Shown here: one piece after another, positions 51,686-52,403 of the stretch | Layout: each line of letters starts with the position of its first letter | Position numbering within the stretch: the stretch's first letter is position 1 | Source of the DNA: Gammaproteobacteria bacterium | GTDB taxonomy: Bacteria > Pseudomonadota > Gammaproteobacteria > GCA-001735895 | DNA: 52,403 nt | Direction: 5' to 3' | NCBI GenBank assembly: GCA_022340305.1 | Contig: JAJDOF010000022.1 | Span: forward strand, 1 to 52,403 | Program-made: the position numbers and the translations under genes | The notes under the pieces: model-generated | Seen by the model: the letters and a program-made list of their open reading frames with translations, nothing else | Databases searched by the model: none | What the model was told of the DNA's origin: nothing

Positions 51686-51718
51686 GGAGCTGGCCCGGTG
51701 TTTAACGACAGGATGTTT

Positions 51719-51838
51719 TCAGCGAGTCCTGAGACGCGGAAGCATCCTTACTATTTTGCGCCGGGTGAAAACCAGTCCGAGCACGGCCGAGACAAACAGC
51801 ACTATCGTCACCACGAGAACAAACTTTATCGTATCCAT
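51719..51838 (-). CDS. Possible 39-residue single-span membrane protein
   Basis: The ORF reads MDTIKFVLVVTIVLFVSAVL, then GLVFTRRKIVRMLPRLRTR: one hydrophobic helix (about 5-24) followed by a strongly basic tail, the layout of many small regulatory membrane proteins with an outside N-terminus. There is no strong ribosome binding site. The opposite-strand frame (51572-51877) is His/Tyr/Asn-rich, as expected of an antisense shadow of a hydrophobic helix, which favours the minus strand. An inverted repeat lies downstream. Confidence 0.45.
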   Translation of the reverse strand: MDTIKFVLVVTIVLFVSAVLGLVFTRRKIVRMLPRLRTR

Positions 51839-52239
51839 ATCGTATTCAAATTTAACTGTAGCAACGATATCAAGTGAAGTGTCTGTTCGCATCACCCAAA
51901 CAGGCTAAATCCTCAAGGTTTTCAGGGGGATAGTGAGATTTACTGCACATTCCCTGTGGAAACCCCTGCCATGACGGGATTTTGTCAGGCGCGGTTGATC
52001 CTCAGCATCTGAACCGAATGCACATATCCGGCTCACGGATTAAAGATTGCCTGGCCAGGTTCAGGTATCACGGCAAGCAGGCAATTTATTACAACCCGAA
52101 CAGCGCCGTGGAGAAGCTGGTATAGCCACGAGTGCGTGTCCCGATAGTTGCCTGCCCTGCAGGACTAATTTTGCTGGCGCGTCGGGTAGATAATCACCGG
52201 TCTGTTATGATGCGCCACCAACCTGCGCAGATCCTGATA

Positions 52240-52403
52240 ATGACAGTAAACGAATTTGCATCACTACCCATCAAGACTGAATTGCTTGCCAGTATTGCCT
52301 CGCTGGGATACGAACATATGACTCCGATACAGGCGCAGACTTTGCCATTACTGCTCAAGCGCCAGGATTTACTGGCACAGGCAAAAACCGGTAGTGGCAA
52401 AAC
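52240..52403 (+). CDS. dbpA: DbpA-like DEAD-box RNA helicase, 5' part
   Basis: The first 54 codons of a DEAD-box helicase cut by the window end. The Q motif LGYEHMTPIQAQTLPLLL and the Walker A region LLAQAKTGSGK are complete. AKTGSGK, with Lys where most DEAD helicases have Gln-Thr, is typical of DbpA, the helicase activated by 23S rRNA helix 92 during large-subunit assembly. The C-terminal RNA-binding domain that would confirm this lies outside the window. The start is ATG 52240; there is only weak ribosome binding sequence, with a TATGAT 28 bp upstream. Confidence 0.85.
   Translation, partial: MTVNEFASLPIKTELLASIASLGYEHMTPIQAQTLPLLLKRQDLLAQAKTGSGK

Larger units (their letters stand above)
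51224..52239. other. Gene-poor kilobase between the GNAT gene and dbpA
   Basis: This is the longest stretch without a sizeable gene. It contains a 39-codon membrane-protein ORF and an inverted repeat, both listed separately. A 33-codon plus-strand ORF starts at ATG near 52019 (MHISGSRIKDCLARFRYHGK) with no ribosome binding site. Imperfect hairpins occur near 51315-51335 (GGACA-CAA-TGTCC core). The promoter regions of dbpA and of the GNAT-ATP-grasp unit should lie here, but I cannot call their boxes with confidence. Confidence 0.4.

Noticed and set aside
51572-51877. 101-codon plus-strand frame
   Set aside because: Its second half is His/Tyr/Asn-rich, the expected antisense of a hydrophobic helix, pointing to the minus-strand membrane ORF.
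1-52403. tRNA, rRNA, CRISPR, insertion sequence and prophage search by eye
   Set aside because: No cloverleaf, spaced direct-repeat array, transposase, integrase or phage structural gene was found.

Overview
The window looks like part of a chromosome of a free-living, probably marine or otherwise aquatic, gammaproteobacterium. This is inferred from gene content: a YbiT-type ABC-F ATPase, RdgC, MtgA, a DUF2058 protein, an RppH-like Nudix hydrolase, a RIO-type kinase, a DeaD helicase and (cut by the right edge) a DbpA-like helicase are typical of that class, while the TRAP transporter, Rieske oxygenase and PhyH dioxygenase suit a heterotroph using small organic acids and quaternary amines. I see no rRNA, tRNA, CRISPR array, insertion sequence, integrase or phage gene. 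Genes face both ways in short units, as in ordinary chromosome.

Layout. 0.1-8.5 kb: histone H1-like protein, DeaD helicase, OsmC protein, secreted protein, FAD oxidoreductase, DUF2058 protein, methyltransferase, cupin, TerB-like membrane protein. 8.7-13.1 kb: ybiT, glgC, rdgC. 13.3-17.3 kb: Rieske oxygenase, aldehyde dehydrogenase and M24 peptidase. 17.4-22.6 kb: a possible broken secreted ORF, a secreted VWA protein, mtgA, then leuA divergent from an Lrp-family gene across a very AT-rich spacer with repeated TTAGATAATAT elements. 22.6-25.5 kb: TRAP operon dctP-dctQ-dctM. 25.9-26.9 kb: a protein with RelA/SpoT-synthetase-like motifs. 27.2-33.8 kb: HIBADH-family dehydrogenase, SDR epimerase, P1 peptidase, Nudix hydrolase, quinone-oxidoreductase-like protein, Tat-exported MsrB, GumN protein. 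34-39.3 kb: FHA protein, ureidoglycolate-lyase-like protein, a palindrome-rich spacer, SulP transporter with a universal stress protein, PhyH dioxygenase. 39.3-46.1 kb: small proteins, RIO kinase, a decayed O6-methylguanine-DNA methyltransferase gene and a large DUF748 protein. 46.2-52.4 kb: MscS channel, ABM-type protein, a double ATP-grasp ligase coupled to an AAC(6')-like acetyltransferase, a gene-poor kilobase and the partial dbpA.

The best candidate for an undescribed system is the two-gene unit at 48.3-51.2 kb. An acetyltransferase of the AAC(6')-I type overlaps by ATGA with an 806-residue enzyme carrying two different ATP-grasp ligase modules, one like amino-acid ligases/carnosine synthase and one like D-Ala-D-Ala ligase. 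This arrangement could build and N-acetylate a small peptide; the product is unknown. Second is the RelA/SpoT-like protein at 25.9 kb. Other points are a DUF748 gene whose best Shine-Dalgarno sequence sits before an AUC codon, an OsmC protein lacking one of its two usual cysteines, and several small ORFs under 60 codons.
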